DNA from: Atherix ibis
Lineage: Eukaryota > Arthropoda > Insecta > Diptera > Athericidae
Assembly (NCBI GenBank): GCA_958298945.1
Contig: OY282607.1
Coordinates: forward strand, 75,136,868-75,200,867
Length of the DNA: 64,000 nt
Direction: 5' to 3'
The position numbers and the translations under genes are program-made. Positions 32,815-44,128 of this stretch are shown in pieces. The notes under the pieces are model-generated. The model had not been told where the DNA came from, searched no databases, and saw only the letters and a list, made by a program, of their open reading frames with translations. Position 1 is the stretch's first letter, and every line of letters begins with the position of its first letter.

Positions 32815-34770
32815 TATTGGAGTTTTCGGTTGAAACCTTAAAAAATCGTACCTTAAGCAAAAAAATAAATAAAACATAATTGTTTCTAGAAGGTACATAA
32901 TATTAATATGTAGAATTTAAACGATTTTTCCTTCTATGTGTGATAGAAAACTCTCTTTGTCTAAAAACCTAAAAAAAATACGTGTGACGGTTAGAAAGGA
33001 ATGAAAAAGAAAAATTGTAAACCAAAGAGTAAAAAGAGGTTAACAAAGAGAAGCTCTAGAGCAGCAAGGCCAATTACGACCGTACTCAGAGAACACTGTT
33101 TCGCAGCTATTGGGATGCTTGCATATTAGTGTTGCCCTAGCGATATAGGTGTGGGGAAGGAGAATGATAACCACAGCGTGAGTTCTCCTACACTTGCATA
33201 ACCAAAATAAAATCAAAATTAATTTTTTTCACTTGGAAAAACATGTAGGTGTGTGTTGAAATAGGGTTATGAAGGGAATAAGGAATGGTTGGCGAAGGTA
33301 TAAAAATTGAGGGAGGATAAAATTTGGAAATAAAACGAAAAAAAGTTATAATGAAATAATTAAAAAACAGGAATGCAAAGCAAGATACCGCAGACTGTGG
33401 TGGAGAAAACCTCAGATAATTCGTCTCTTTCCATAGCCAGTTACCCAAAATCTCCCATTATATTCCTGAGATAATTTATTTGCACTGCCCCTTTTACGAG
33501 TATATCGTCACAAGCGATGAAGAACCATTTCAAGAAATTATCCTAGTTTAAAAAACTCTATAGTCGGAAATACGACGAATAAGAGGAACCTTAAATAAAA
33601 AGACTAAAAATGTTAATTTACTGTAATGGATTTTTTTACTTTCATATATAATTCAACAAAAAAAAAGATAAATTTAGTCATTCGGATGATACAGATAGTA
33701 ACAATATATATAATAATAAGTATAATGATACGAATAAAATGGTAAAAACGCTAAAAATTGGTTTATAGCAAAAAAATCCTTTCATAGTTATAATATGAAT
33801 AAACTCTTAAACAGCTACCTATATATACATATGTGTATGAATACATCTAGCAATGAACCTAGTTTAGCTAATAAGACTACCATATTTAGATGTATTACCA
33901 CAATTAGTTTTTGTTACATTAAAATAAATTTGTTTATACTTCATATTTGTACTTTTCCAATAAAAAACGGGAATTATAAAATTTGCAATTAATTGTGTTT
34001 CATTTTTACCTGTGGATGGTGGTAAAATTTCAAAAAAAAAGTAAAAATTCTTACAGTGCATAAATAAATTTTTATCAACAAATCGGTAGTAATATTTCAA
34101 TGGAAAATTTTTATTATATTTATGATATAATGTTAACCTTTTAAAAAAAAAATGGTTTCCATCATCACTAAAATAAAAGCACATTTATATTGTGTAATCA
34201 AACATAAAAATTCACTGAAATGCACCACTGCATTTAATCAATCTATTAGCACTTTTTTATAAAAATTGAGATGAAAAGTAACTGAAGAATACCATATAAC
34301 CGAACAAGCAGCCCGTCATTACAGTTCAGCTCACCTTTTATACCACATTTTTAATATTTTCTACACAATAGGGAGTTATAAAAAAATATTTAGAAAAAAA
34401 TGAAAGCTAATAAAATTTACCTTTTTCAGTAATTTTTTTTATTTGAGTATTTTAAATCTAAATGAGTTAGTCAAGTTTATTATATTAAATACAGTAAATT
34501 GAATATTTACTTCTATATCGGAAGGATTTTTTTTTGCTTTCTGATATATATTTACAAATTTTTTAATAAATATTTTTAAAGATATGTTATTTTGCATAAA
34601 TTAATTATAGCAAATAAGAATTTTTCAGCACACTTCCACGGCACGCGTATACTTTATAAAAAAAATATAAATATTTATCTTACAATAATTTACGTATTGG
34701 ATTACTTTAGCAAAATGGTTTAATATTTACATTTGAACACGTTCGGAAACATGTTAATTAATCGCATTGT
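32815..34770. other. unassigned DNA
   Basis: The block 33010-33190 is less AT-rich, without a recognised frame. Frames at 33188-33448 and 33864-34184 (minus) and 33795-33992 (plus) show no family motif. Confidence 0.45.
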
Positions 34771-34774
34771 ACAT

Positions 34775-34829
34775 TATAATTGCTGTAACGTAGGTCATCG
34801 GTTCCATGACGTACGTTACAGCAATTATA
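34775..34829. repeat. 24-bp inverted repeat, 7-base loop
   Basis: Arms 34775-34798 (tataattgctgtaacgta...) and 34806-34829 match at 23 of 24 positions around cggttcc. It falls in a 62-codon open frame (34733-34921) that I do not recognise. This size is also compatible with a hairpin RNA precursor, but nothing else supports that. Confidence 0.85.
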
Positions 34830-36365
34830 CAACGCGCGTGTTTTCATCTGATGGTACAATAGTCGGTGCGATCATTCCTCTTAATCACAGCAATAATATC
34901 CTTGTTTTAACTTTGCTATAATTTTATTTTGTATAATATTTATTAATTCATTGTTATATAAAAAAAATATCCTCTAAAATTTAATAGATAAATTAAAGGC
35001 AGATTTTTGTATAAAAAGTTTTTTTTTGCTTGGATTTTTTGGTACTAAAAATGTTAGGAAAATTAGTTCCAAAAAATCAATTGTTCAATGAAAATATTTA
35101 ATATTAAAGTGATTTTTTTAAGAAGCTATAAATCTTCTCATATATTGTAATAATTTAGACAGTTTTTTTAAAGCAAATTGATTTCAATCTGCTTAAAAAG
35201 CAAACGAATTTTAGAATTTTTTTTTTAAAAAATAATTTATTATTAGTTTTTAATTTATTAAAAATATCATTTTTTGAAATAATTTTTCTTCTTTTAATAT
35301 TAAGAATAATAAAAATAATAATTCTAAATACATATAACCAAATAAATTTATTATTAAAAATATTATCGAATAAAATTATTATTTATACAGAGATATTCCT
35401 TAACTTTAATTTAGAAAAAATATAATATCTTATACAGAATTTTTTTATCACTTAAAGTTGAAGAACTTTTTTATAAAATTGAGACAAAAAACTGAGTTGG
35501 GAGAAAATTATTATATATTTTTGTGGGGAAAAATTATCATATTTGTGGGGAATAATCATCGTAAGATCCTAATACTAAATCGACAGTTGGTAAATATGGC
35601 CTTTGTAAATAACACCATAAAAATTTTTGTAAACAAAAATTTAATAAAAGTTTTCTTTTACTTAAATAAAATAACAACAAGGAATTATTAACATAAAATA
35701 TACATTTTTGTTTTTGTTTTAAGTGAGCATATGATAAGCATTCAAATCGATTTATCTAAAATTATCAAAACATTTTCACTAAACTACAAAGTCATTGTTA
35801 TTCTTCAAAGAAAATATTTTTTTATAAATTTATCTCCGAAAATGTACCTTGACTTGGATGATATGAACGAACTTTTTATACGTTAACTAATAATTTGTTG
35901 GGCGTATATAATAAATAAATAATTTTGTTTATATTATAAAGTAAGTAAACTTTCTTTCCTGTCTACCTACGTTGATCATTTGTTATTTGACTATTATAAT
36001 TTATTATAAATTATAAAAAAAATATTATAATTTATTATAAAGAAATATTTTTATTTAATCTTTAATATATCTGACAATTTATGTAGGTTAAGTAACGAAT
36101 AAAAATTAACTCGAATTTAATTTATTTTACGAATTTCCTGTAAAGACTATTTCCTCTAGATTTGGCAAATAACTAATTTTGTAAAAATTGCTATTTCAAA
36201 AAATATATTTGTTTATTGCACTAGAATATGAATAATATAATAATCTTCCCTATAAATGCAAAAAAAATTAAAGATATTTCTGTTTTACTTTATAATCAAA
36301 TTAGCATGCTGGCTTTAAAGCTACAGAAAAACAAAGATTTTTAAAAAATAATCCATTTTTTTACG
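34830..36365. other. unassigned AT-rich DNA
   Basis: Long A/T runs. The frame at 35458-35691 has no motif. Confidence 0.5.
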
Positions 36366-36389
36366 AATTTTGCAACAATTTGAAGATAG

Positions 36390-37150
36390 AAGGTCAAACG
36401 TTGTATTTTCGCCATATTTTATTGTTATACTTCCATAAACGGAAAAAGCGTGCGTCAAGCTTGTGAAAAGTTGCGTAAAGTTTACGGTGGCAATGCTCGT
36501 TAAGAACGTCAGTGCCAACGGTTGTTCATAAAATTCCGTGCTAGTGACTTTGATCTTAACGATGCTCCTCGGACAGGAAGAGCAACTGAGGTTTACGATA
36601 AAAAATAAAGGCAATAATTGCGACAAAACCGGGTTACACAAAAGAAAGATTGCAGAAACATAAAACATCCATCATTCAACTGTTCTTGACCAACTGAAGA
36701 AACTGGGATATATAAACAAGCTGGACGGAGGTCATTTGATGGCACGCATAAACATCTGCAACATGACTATTAATCGTGAAGAAAGGAATCTCTTTTTGAA
36801 GCGATTGATACCTGGTGATGAGTAGTGGATTATTTACAATATTATGATTTGCAAACTGTTTTGCTCACGGCGTGATGATCCTCGTAAAACGACACCGAAA
36901 GCAGATATTCATCAGAAAAAAATTATGATCTCAGTATGGTGGGATTTTAAAGATGTCGTGTTTTTCAGCTTCTACCAAGGAACGAAAGAATCAATTCAGA
37001 AGTGTACTAGAGGTTCTGTAATAAAGTTCTGTTCTTGTAACGACAACGTGTTCACTCATCAAAAAATATTGTAGCACCCACCATACTCGCCTGACCTCGT
37101 ACCTTCGGAGTTGCATTTGTTTGCTCTCTTCAAAACTGCTTGCGAGAAAA
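36390..37150 (+). pseudogene. decayed mellifera-like mariner transposase (H)
   Basis: The plus strand reads NGKSVRQACEKLRKVYGGNAR, then ERQCQRLFIKFRASDFDLNDAP, then TGRATEV (GRP linker). After several stops it continues LDQLKKLGYINKLD, LKRLIPGDE (stop for the tryptophan codon) WIIYN, and a run open from 36844: TPKADIHQKKIMISVWWDFKDVVFF. A deletion removes the region of the second aspartate. HPPYSPDLVPSELHLFALF near 37078-37130 marks the third motif with its aspartate replaced by glutamate. No intact terminal repeats found. Confidence 0.75.
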
Positions 37151-37154
37151 ATTG

Positions 37155-37475
37155 GTAATATATCACTGATTGATCTTCGTTCTTTATATAAATAAATACC
37201 CTATTTAAAACATAGAAAGAATGCGTCATAGGTTTTCCGATAACCAGTACTTCATCTTCTTCTAATGTAATATTAACTTCTATTGACTTCCGAGCACGAT
37301 TTTCTATACGTCATAGATAGTAATTATTTGGTCTTTTGTTATTGGGTAAACGAATAAAATTGCCTATCTTCATATTAGATCACATGCGGTCTGAGGGATC
37401 TTCTTCTTAATCATGGAATGGATAGTCTCTATTATTGAGAAAATATCTTAAGTCCGTTCTAAAAATCATTGCACA
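37155..37475. other. unassigned DNA
   Basis: Nothing that I can support; it may belong to the decayed element to the right. Confidence 0.4.
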
Positions 37476-37479
37476 CTTT

Positions 37480-37863
37480 CAAAGGCTTTTTTATCAATAC
37501 CCATTTTAATCGACGGTACGACCTCACTAGAGTTTCCACTCGGTCCACATTTTAACGTATTATCTGCATGAAATTCACCTTTCATTAATCTTCGGCCCTC
37601 CGAAACTGCTATATATCATTTAAAAATAGCTGCTCTTAATATGAAATATTTCCTATAAGCTTTCAGCAACTGTTCGTTAGTCAAATTCAAGAAATCACCA
37701 AGCTTAAAATAAAATTTGATGACACATAGTTGCACCAAATTTCGGCGTTCAATTTTTCATAACGCATTCTATAAAAACACAACTTCATTTATCACGCTCT
37801 ATAGGGTCGCGTAGTTACTAGATTCGGTTGCAACTAGCATTATCCATATACGAGGAACTAATA
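37480..37863 (-). pseudogene. decayed mariner 5' end (Q), interrupted by B3
   Basis: The leader on the minus strand at about 37770-37815 (agcgtgataaatgaagttgt) matches L1's leader at 26300, and the following aaatttggtgcaac..tg stretch matches the fragment at 50020-50720. Downstream the broken frame reads KLGDFLNL, LLKAYRKYFI, FKWYIAVSEGRRLM, in the positions of the KFC.KLG and QVF.W..F.EGRE blocks. The 892-bp element B3 lies immediately 5' of this leader, at the TA at 37862. The continuation beyond B3 probably starts at 38758, but I cannot define its end. Confidence 0.4.
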
Positions 37864-38755
37864 CGAGGGTCATTCAACAAGTACTTAGCCTACAAAAGAA
37901 AAACGAAAATTTTGGAAAGGTGGCAATTTATTTTTCCACATAATCTCCTTCAAGCTCGATACACTTGGCCAAGCGATGCTCTAACTTTTTTAACCCGTCC
38001 AAAAAATACATTTTCACGAGGGAAGCAAAATAGGCCTCCGTGGCGACGATGACCTCCTCATTCGACCCAAATCTATTCCCGGCGAGTGATTTTTTCAGGT
38101 TTGGAAACAAAAAGTAGTCACAGGGGGCCAAATCTGGAGAATGCGGTGGATGGGACAGCAATTCGTAGCGCAATTCGACCAATTTGGCCATGGCGACGGC
38201 GGAGGTGTGAGCCGGCGCGTTGTCGTGGTGGAACAGCACTTTTTTCTTCGTAAAGCGGGGCCGCTTTTTCTTTAATTCGACGTCAAATCGGCCCAATAAG
38301 TCAGCATAGTAGCGCCCCGTAATTGTTTTACTCTTCTCGAGGTAATCGATGTGGATCACACCTTGGGAATCCCAAAAAACGATGGCCATCACCTTTCCGG
38401 CCGATCGAACAGTCTTCGCCTTCTTCGGAGCACGTTCGCCGGGTGAAGTCCACTGTTTCGACTGTTCCTTGGTCTCTGGTGTGTACCAGTGAATCCATGT
38501 TTCGACGCAGCAGCCGTTTTCGGGGCACCTGGGCGTGGCTCATCAAAAACCGACGTGCGGCCACGAACAAACTCGTTGAACCAATTCTTGACGGTCGCCA
38601 TCTAAGGAGAAGAGTCACCATACACAGCATCCAAGCGATCTTTGATTTCGCTGCGCGTTTTCCCTTCCAAAAACAAGAATCTAATCACCGAACGATTCTT
38701 TTGTGACAGCAGTTCCATCGGGCGGTGAGGCTAAGTACTTGTTGAATGACCCTCG
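37864..38755 (-). mobile_element. internally deleted mariner, irritans-like (B3), 892 bp
   Basis: The ends are near-perfect: CGAGGGTCATTCAACAAGTA at 37864 and its complement tacttgttgaatgaccctcg ending at 38755, each flanked by TA. The terminal repeats are related to those of B1 and B2 but differ enough to be another subfamily. G/C content is clearly higher than in the surroundings. About 300-400 bp of the transposase gene is missing. Intact ends with a crippled gene make it a candidate non-autonomous element. Confidence 0.95.
37928..38718 (-). pseudogene. irritans-like mariner transposase with central deletion (B3)
   Basis: The minus strand starts at the ATG at 38716-38718 (MELLSQKNRSVIRFLFLEGK), continues through DRLDAVYGDSSP, a TAG, MATVKNWFNEFVRGRTSVFDE and RPGAPKT. 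It then jumps at about 38502-38512 to ETWIHWYTPETKEQ. The jump deletes the second helix-turn-helix, the WVP motif and the first catalytic aspartate itself. It also shifts frame, so the frame downstream is reached only from a new position. From there an uninterrupted frame runs through VFWDSQGV, HHDNAPAHTS and HSPDLAPCDYFLFPNLKK (34 residues between the two aspartates) to the stop at 37928-37930. Confidence 0.9.
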
Positions 38756-38844
38756 TATACAATCTACATATATGAGGAAAATACAGATCACTCCTTTCGA
38801 TGTCTCATGACTTTTCTAAAATAACGCGTATATGATAGTGCTGA

Positions 38845-39105
38845 GTGTCGACAAAAAAAATTACTCATGAAATTATCTGTCTTTGACGGATATCATTTCT
38901 TATGATATGAATCAAACGCTATTTCTCATCTATATAAATTTATTAATATAAGTTATTAATTAATTAATTTATTATTGTTAATAAATTTATTTTTATAAAT
39001 TTATTTTATATAAGGAAGAATTTTTAAATATTTATCAAATAGTAAATATAAATTTATTAATGAGTAAATTTTATTATATTCGTATTTTATGGATAATAAA
39101 TTTTT
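38845..39105. other. unassigned AT-rich DNA
   Basis: A/T runs only. Confidence 0.5.
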
Positions 39106-39107
39106 TA

Positions 39108-39172
39108 CTAAGCTGGTAGCATAGTCGTTAGCGTACTAGACTACCATTGAAATGGTCGGGGGCTACCTGAAA
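39108..39172 (+). repeat. degenerate tRNA-like SINE head
   Basis: The sequence ggtagcatagtcgttagcgt resembles a D-arm with internal box A. It is followed by an anticodon-arm-like stem (accattgaaatggt) and a weakened box B (gggggctacctgaaa in place of gggttcgaatcc). It aligns in order with the better-preserved tRNA-like block at 46050-46125. An A-rich stretch follows at 39181-39191, as at the tail of some SINEs. Confidence 0.5.
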
Positions 39173-39194
39173 TGATAATTTAAAAAAAAAAAAT

Positions 39195-40785
39195 ATCTAG
39201 TTCCTTTGCAATATTACCTATATTATGATATTATAAAAATCTTTAGAAATCAATTTTAGAAATGATGAATCTGCTGTCTATATTTTTACATCAATGTACT
39301 CAACCAAATAAAAATGGTTCCTCCTGAGAATTTAAATTAGAAAAAGACAGTTCTACTATTGATTTTCCTTTCAAAATAAATATTTTAGTACATAGATTTT
39401 TGGCAAAAATATCTTTTACCAAAACATTTACAAAATATCTCCTATCCATCATTTATTCATTTTATTTATTGTAGCTTGTGTAAAGTGAATTTACAACTAA
39501 AGAATAATATCTTATTGATATCAAATTATTTATTAAATTAAGATATATACACATATATGGATATGGACATTGATGAAATCAATTATAAAAACTTTTTATG
39601 AAATCAAAAAAATGAAAAGAAAATCCGACCAAGAGCACTTAGCTTTCTAATAAAAGAAATCTGAAGTTTACTAATAAAAATTTAAAACGATTTTATTCCG
39701 GTAGTTTGCTATAAATTTCTTCTTCGAGCCAAATATATATAATACTTTTGAACATAAACTTACATATATGTTTAAATTTTTTTATTAAGCAAAAAGATTA
39801 GTTTATTGAATCGAATACTTAGTTTAATGGTTGTTGAAAGTAATTTCACTCAATCAATATTAGATTATTTAGTCGAGACCCTCTTTAATGTACAGCAAAT
39901 TTGTTTTAGATAAGTATGATGTTGGTGAACATTGAATTTTCAATTATTATACAAATACCCATCGGGAATATGTCATTCAGGATGAAAAGATTTCTTATTT
40001 TTTTCTCTAAATAAATGCTTATGCTTTTTGGAGACTTTTAACTTATTTTACTTACCAAAAATAAAAAATAATAATAAACGTTGACTTTGATGGATGACTG
40101 TATTTAATGGTTTTCTTTGATTTAGGAAAAAAAAAACTTTTTTGAGAATATATAATAAATAAATGAAATTTTAAACCAAATATAGAAAAGAGAAGTGTAA
40201 CGTTATATTTTGGCAATTTCCTTTTTGAATATTTATAAAATACAAGAAGGTTAAGAATCTTAAGAAGGGCAAATCTAAAAAGTTAATAGATTCTGTGGTT
40301 ATATATGAAGAAATTATTAATATTTTCATCTTCAAAAGACTATACGAAAATTGAATTTTAGTCTTTGAAAATTAAAAAAAAATGAATTTCTAAAAGTCTT
40401 AGATTTTATCTTTTATTATCTTAGATTCTATCTTGTATAATAATATTACAGGAACATTAGAATATCAATATCTAATTTCCGAAGAAAAACCTATTATAGA
40501 TAAACTCTTATATTGGTCAACGGAACCAACTCGAAACTGTACATAATGGCCACCTCTCCTACTGGACAAAATATGGCATCGCATCAAACTGCACGAAAAT
40601 AAGCAGTAGGATAGATGCAGTTGACAAAAACGATTATCTTGAAACTGAACATTTGTAAAAAGATCCCCTTATTCAGAAAAAGGAATGTTAAAAGCGAAAT
40701 ATGTACCCGTTTACTTTATATTCTATTAAAGTACACTATTAATATGTGAAAAATATTTTCTATATATGACAAAAAATTCATTTTC
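39195..40785. other. unassigned AT-rich DNA
   Basis: The block 40480-40650 is less AT-rich but shows no recognised frame. Confidence 0.45.
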
Positions 40786-40789
40786 ATAT

Positions 40790-41110
40790 GCATTACTTTC
40801 TTATTATCATAACGACGGTTTGCCAGTTCGATAATGCCAGTACGTCTTTAGTGTTCTTGCTAACACGGTCGTTCCACCGAATACAGGGTCTGCCTCAGCT
40901 TGTGGGATATAAAAATAACGCCACTATAGACTTACGCGCAGGACCATTTTCACCCACAAGGGTTTAGTTCCAGCCTACTGAACTTGATCTTAGCCTCATC
41001 CAACCGGACGTGCTATCAATCCATGCCATCACAGTAAAACAGGTTGAGAAATCGTTCATTCTTATGTAAGATGAACGATTCTATAAACGGTTATAAGTTC
41101 GCAATGGCAC
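40790..41110 (-). pseudogene. LINE C-terminal remnant
   Basis: The minus strand shows, in broken frames, NERFLNLFYCDGMD, LDEAKIKFSRLE (compare N.ELY.LY.D.D....I...RLRWAGH) and then RPCIRWNDRVSKNTKDVLALSNWQTVV (compare GRPR.RW.D.V..DL..LG..NW...A). This order and spacing fit the C-terminal tail after the reverse transcriptase of RTE/R1-like LINEs. The KIK...RL block also resembles the one at about 24085. No polymerase motifs remain. Confidence 0.55.
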
Positions 41111-41114
41111 CTGT

Positions 41115-41554
41115 TGAGGACCCAAGTTTCTAAAAAAAACATAAAAACTGGTAAGAAGTCTTAGTAACTTGGATTTAATGATCATGCATGGTTTTTTCCG
41201 CTATGCTATTATAGGCTGCGGTTCTTGACCCCAATTTCATAATCTAACTCTTTCAAAGCTCTACGCTTCTATCTGTATGCAACTATTGCTAGATGATCTT
41301 ATCTTACGTCCTCTTATACAGCACCGTGTGAGGGGTTCTAATCCCTAAGCCACAAATACTTCTCAAGCCTAACGAATACTACGAACCATTTATTCTAGCA
41401 CCACGTTAAAAGAGTGCATCTCCTTCATCAAAAAGCCTGGTCAACCCAAGGGTCTTCACCCTGGTCATAATATAAAATTCAACTTTAAAATCTATAAATA
41501 AGTGATGAAGCTATTGTCCGTAATAATATTTATACTGTTTAATTTAAATATACT
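41115..41554. other. unassigned DNA, less AT-rich
   Basis: Probably further repeat sequence upstream of the LINE remnant; I cannot assign it. Confidence 0.35.
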
Positions 41555-41558
41555 TTAA

Positions 41559-42763
41559 CACTACAATAGATTGCCGGATGTTGGGTATATACCTATTTTG
41601 CCCAAAATAAGTCAATTTGACTCAAACACCAAAATTGAAGTTTTTAAAAAAAAATAATATGTTATTTTAAAGACACTTTATTCAAAACAATTTTTGCATA
41701 TATATTGTATTTTTAAAAACATTTTCCGCAGACTTTTTTATTACATTTAGGACAGACTTCTATATCTCCTGCAATTTTAGGCAATTCTTTTCTATTTGCT
41801 CGTATTGTTCTAACCAATGTAGTGTTTTCAACGTGTAAGCTTTTTGCAAGTGATACGTTTGTAAAAAAAATGTCTGTGGTAATATTTCGTCTACAACCTA
41901 AATATGGCTCAGTGATTTTATATACAACAAACTCGCTCAAGGAAATATTTGATCTGCGGGCTTCATTCTTGCCCAAATAGGGAAAACCATTTAGAAGATA
42001 CTTGCTTCTTACATCCGCAGCTAACCAAAATTTGATGCCAAATTTATCTGGTTTATTCGGCATGCATTGCGTAAATGGGCGCCTGGTTTTAGTTGAGAAC
42101 AATTGCTTATGGACTGTAGTGTTATCCCCAGGTTTATAACAAGCCTGGCTATTCCCAATAATTTTTTCCCATACGTGTACTATTGAAATCAAGGCAAATT
42201 TGTCTGTTTTCAATCGTTCATTTTTCTTATCAAAACATATAAATCGAAGTATTTCTCTGAAACACATTGTTCGAGAAAAAAGGAGGTTCCCACTTCTTAG
42301 ACCATAAATGAGGACACTTCAAATTTCTTGTCTCATGAGCTCCTCTAGCGTACAAAATTGCTACAAAGGCCCATTATTGCGATTTTGTTAATGTCCAGTC
42401 TTTTTTCAAAACTTTAAGAGTTTCGATGATTTTATATATTCCATTATACTTTTCGTCGATTATCAAATTAAAATCACTTTTTTTAGTACCAAGTATAATA
42501 TTTCTTTTGGCATAGGAAGTTGGCCCTGAGACTTTGAAAAATATTTAATGAGTCAATTTGACTCAAATCCGTCAAAATAGGTATAGTACATATGGATTTT
42601 TGTAACTAAGGAGTGTGGAAGGGAAGGAATTAGTATTTGTATACATTTTATAAATCTATTAAAAACCAGCATATGTTTTTAAAAAAAATTATTTAAATTT
42701 TTCTATATATATAGAAATAAAATCGTGAATGAGTCAAATTGACTCGGTCCGGCAAATGTAGTG
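41559..42763 (-). mobile_element. piggyBac element, internally deleted
   Basis: The element is flanked by TTAA at 41555-41558 and 42764-42767, the piggyBac target signature. The ends read CACTACAATAGATTGCCGG (left) and, on the minus strand, CACTACATTTGCCGGACC (right), an imperfect inverted repeat. A subterminal inverted repeat links 41587-41626 with 42550-42587 (tatacctattttg ... agtcaatttgact). A further palindromic agtcaaattgact lies at 42732-42744. At 1205 bp it is about half the usual autonomous size, consistent with the internal loss seen in the transposase. Confidence 0.9.
41713..42400 (-). pseudogene. piggyBac transposase, frameshifted and deleted
   Basis: The 5' part (42270-42345, minus) reads ARGAHETRNLKCPHLWSKKW, a typical PGBD block. 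Near 42265 a one- or two-base shift moves to the open 184-codon frame MCFREILRFICFDKKNERLK. It continues PFTQCMPNKPDKFGIKFWLAA (second catalytic aspartate in AADVRSKY), FPYLGKNEARR, TTDIFFTNVSLAKSL (third aspartate region) and RANRKELPKIAG. It then runs directly into the C-terminal cysteine-rich finger CPKCNKKVCGKCF. The position normally holding the first aspartate (DEQL) reads VHKQL. Some 200 residues between RKELP and the finger are missing. The catalytic domain is dead, but the DNA-binding finger is intact. Confidence 0.85.
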
Positions 42764-42767
42764 TTAA

Positions 42768-43080
42768 AATTATGTTGAAAATCATATAAATTAATATATT
42801 TTAAAAGCTCATTTGCTAATACTAATAGCTGAATTGTGCAAACATAAATTTACACCTCAAATTTTGCATTTTAACTTCACACTATATTATAAAACTGAGA
42901 TTATATTAATACTTAAAAAATAATTATTGTATAATTTGCAGTTACTAAAAAAAAAGGACAAATTAAAAAAAAAAACCTCACTTCTTTATTATATTAAGAT
43001 AATTTACTAAGTATTAGTTATAGTACTCATTAAAGTGATTCTATAAAAATATCACTTAGCATAGATATAAAAAACATAAA
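42768..43080. other. unassigned AT-rich DNA
   Basis: No signal found. Confidence 0.5.
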
Positions 43081-43084
43081 ATAA

Positions 43085-43112
43085 TTATAATAATAATAAT
43101 AATAATAATAAG
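43085..43112. repeat. (AAT)n microsatellite
   Basis: About eight perfect ata/aat units. Confidence 0.9.
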
Positions 43113-44126
43113 CTAATTATTATTATTTTTTAAAATCATCTTTTATAAAGATAAATTGTTTGTTATTTTATAAAAGGCAATCAAAGAAAATTTAATTTAA
43201 TTTATATGTTAGAAAATATGCAATAAATTATGTTTTTAGAGATACAAATTGTGTATTTATCTTTTAGTAACACAAGCAAATTTCTTAATGTTCTGATATT
43301 ATGTTTTCTGCGAATAAAATATAACGAGAGTAATAAATTATCTAAAATACTCGTAAATTTCTCCATATAAATCAAACTTAGAAATTCTGAAGTTTTACAA
43401 CTTATTATTATAATTAATAATTTCAATTGACAAATTATACAACCTACAAAAAAGTTTTATAAAAAAAATAATGTTCTTCTCTTTAGAAAATATTATAACG
43501 TTCCAATTGTAAGAAAATGAAGTTCATATTAATATACACACACATATAAATAAATGTGGTAAAGTTCATTTTTAAAGTACTAAGCATTTGATTATACTAA
43601 CTCATAAGGAATAATATGAAAAAAGTTAACATCTTATATTCGATTTAGGGTAAATTTTCACCACCTGCACCACATGGATTAAATGAAATTGAGAGAAAAC
43701 GAAAAGTTTTCCATATGCTGAACACACTTTATCCATAAATCATAATTTCCCATTTTCAACATTTCTTACCTTCGAAAAGTATAACATTTGCCATACAAAA
43801 TTATTCCTTATCTGTGCGGTCCTTCACAACCCCCCCCCCCCCCCTCGACCCTCTCTTACTTACACTTATAATAATATCCATTTTATCTTTGGAATTATCT
43901 TTTTTGATAAACTTTTAACCAGATGTTTCAGAAGACATTCATTATAATGAAGGAAAGTTAAATTTTTACCATAACTTTCTCATTAAGAGTTCAACAGTTT
44001 TCTATATAAAATAATCTTCATTAAAAGTATAAAATAGAAAATATTTTAAATTATATTTGATATTTATGAACTATAATTTTGAAGAGAATTTAATATTTTC
44101 TTCCGAATATTTAACCTAAGCTATTG
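43113..44126. other. unassigned AT-rich DNA with a 15-base C run
   Basis: No gene seen. A homopolymer of 15 C (43830-43844) stands out in otherwise AT-rich sequence. The minus frame at 43202-43426 has no motif. Confidence 0.5.
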
Positions 44127-44128
44127 TA

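Noticed and set aside
33864..34184. 106-codon minus-strand frame
   Set aside because: Phenylalanine and asparagine rich, no motif, no splice context that I can support.
36321..36668. 115-codon minus-strand frame
   Set aside because: Antisense to the helix-turn-helix region of the plus-strand mariner remnant at 36390-37150.
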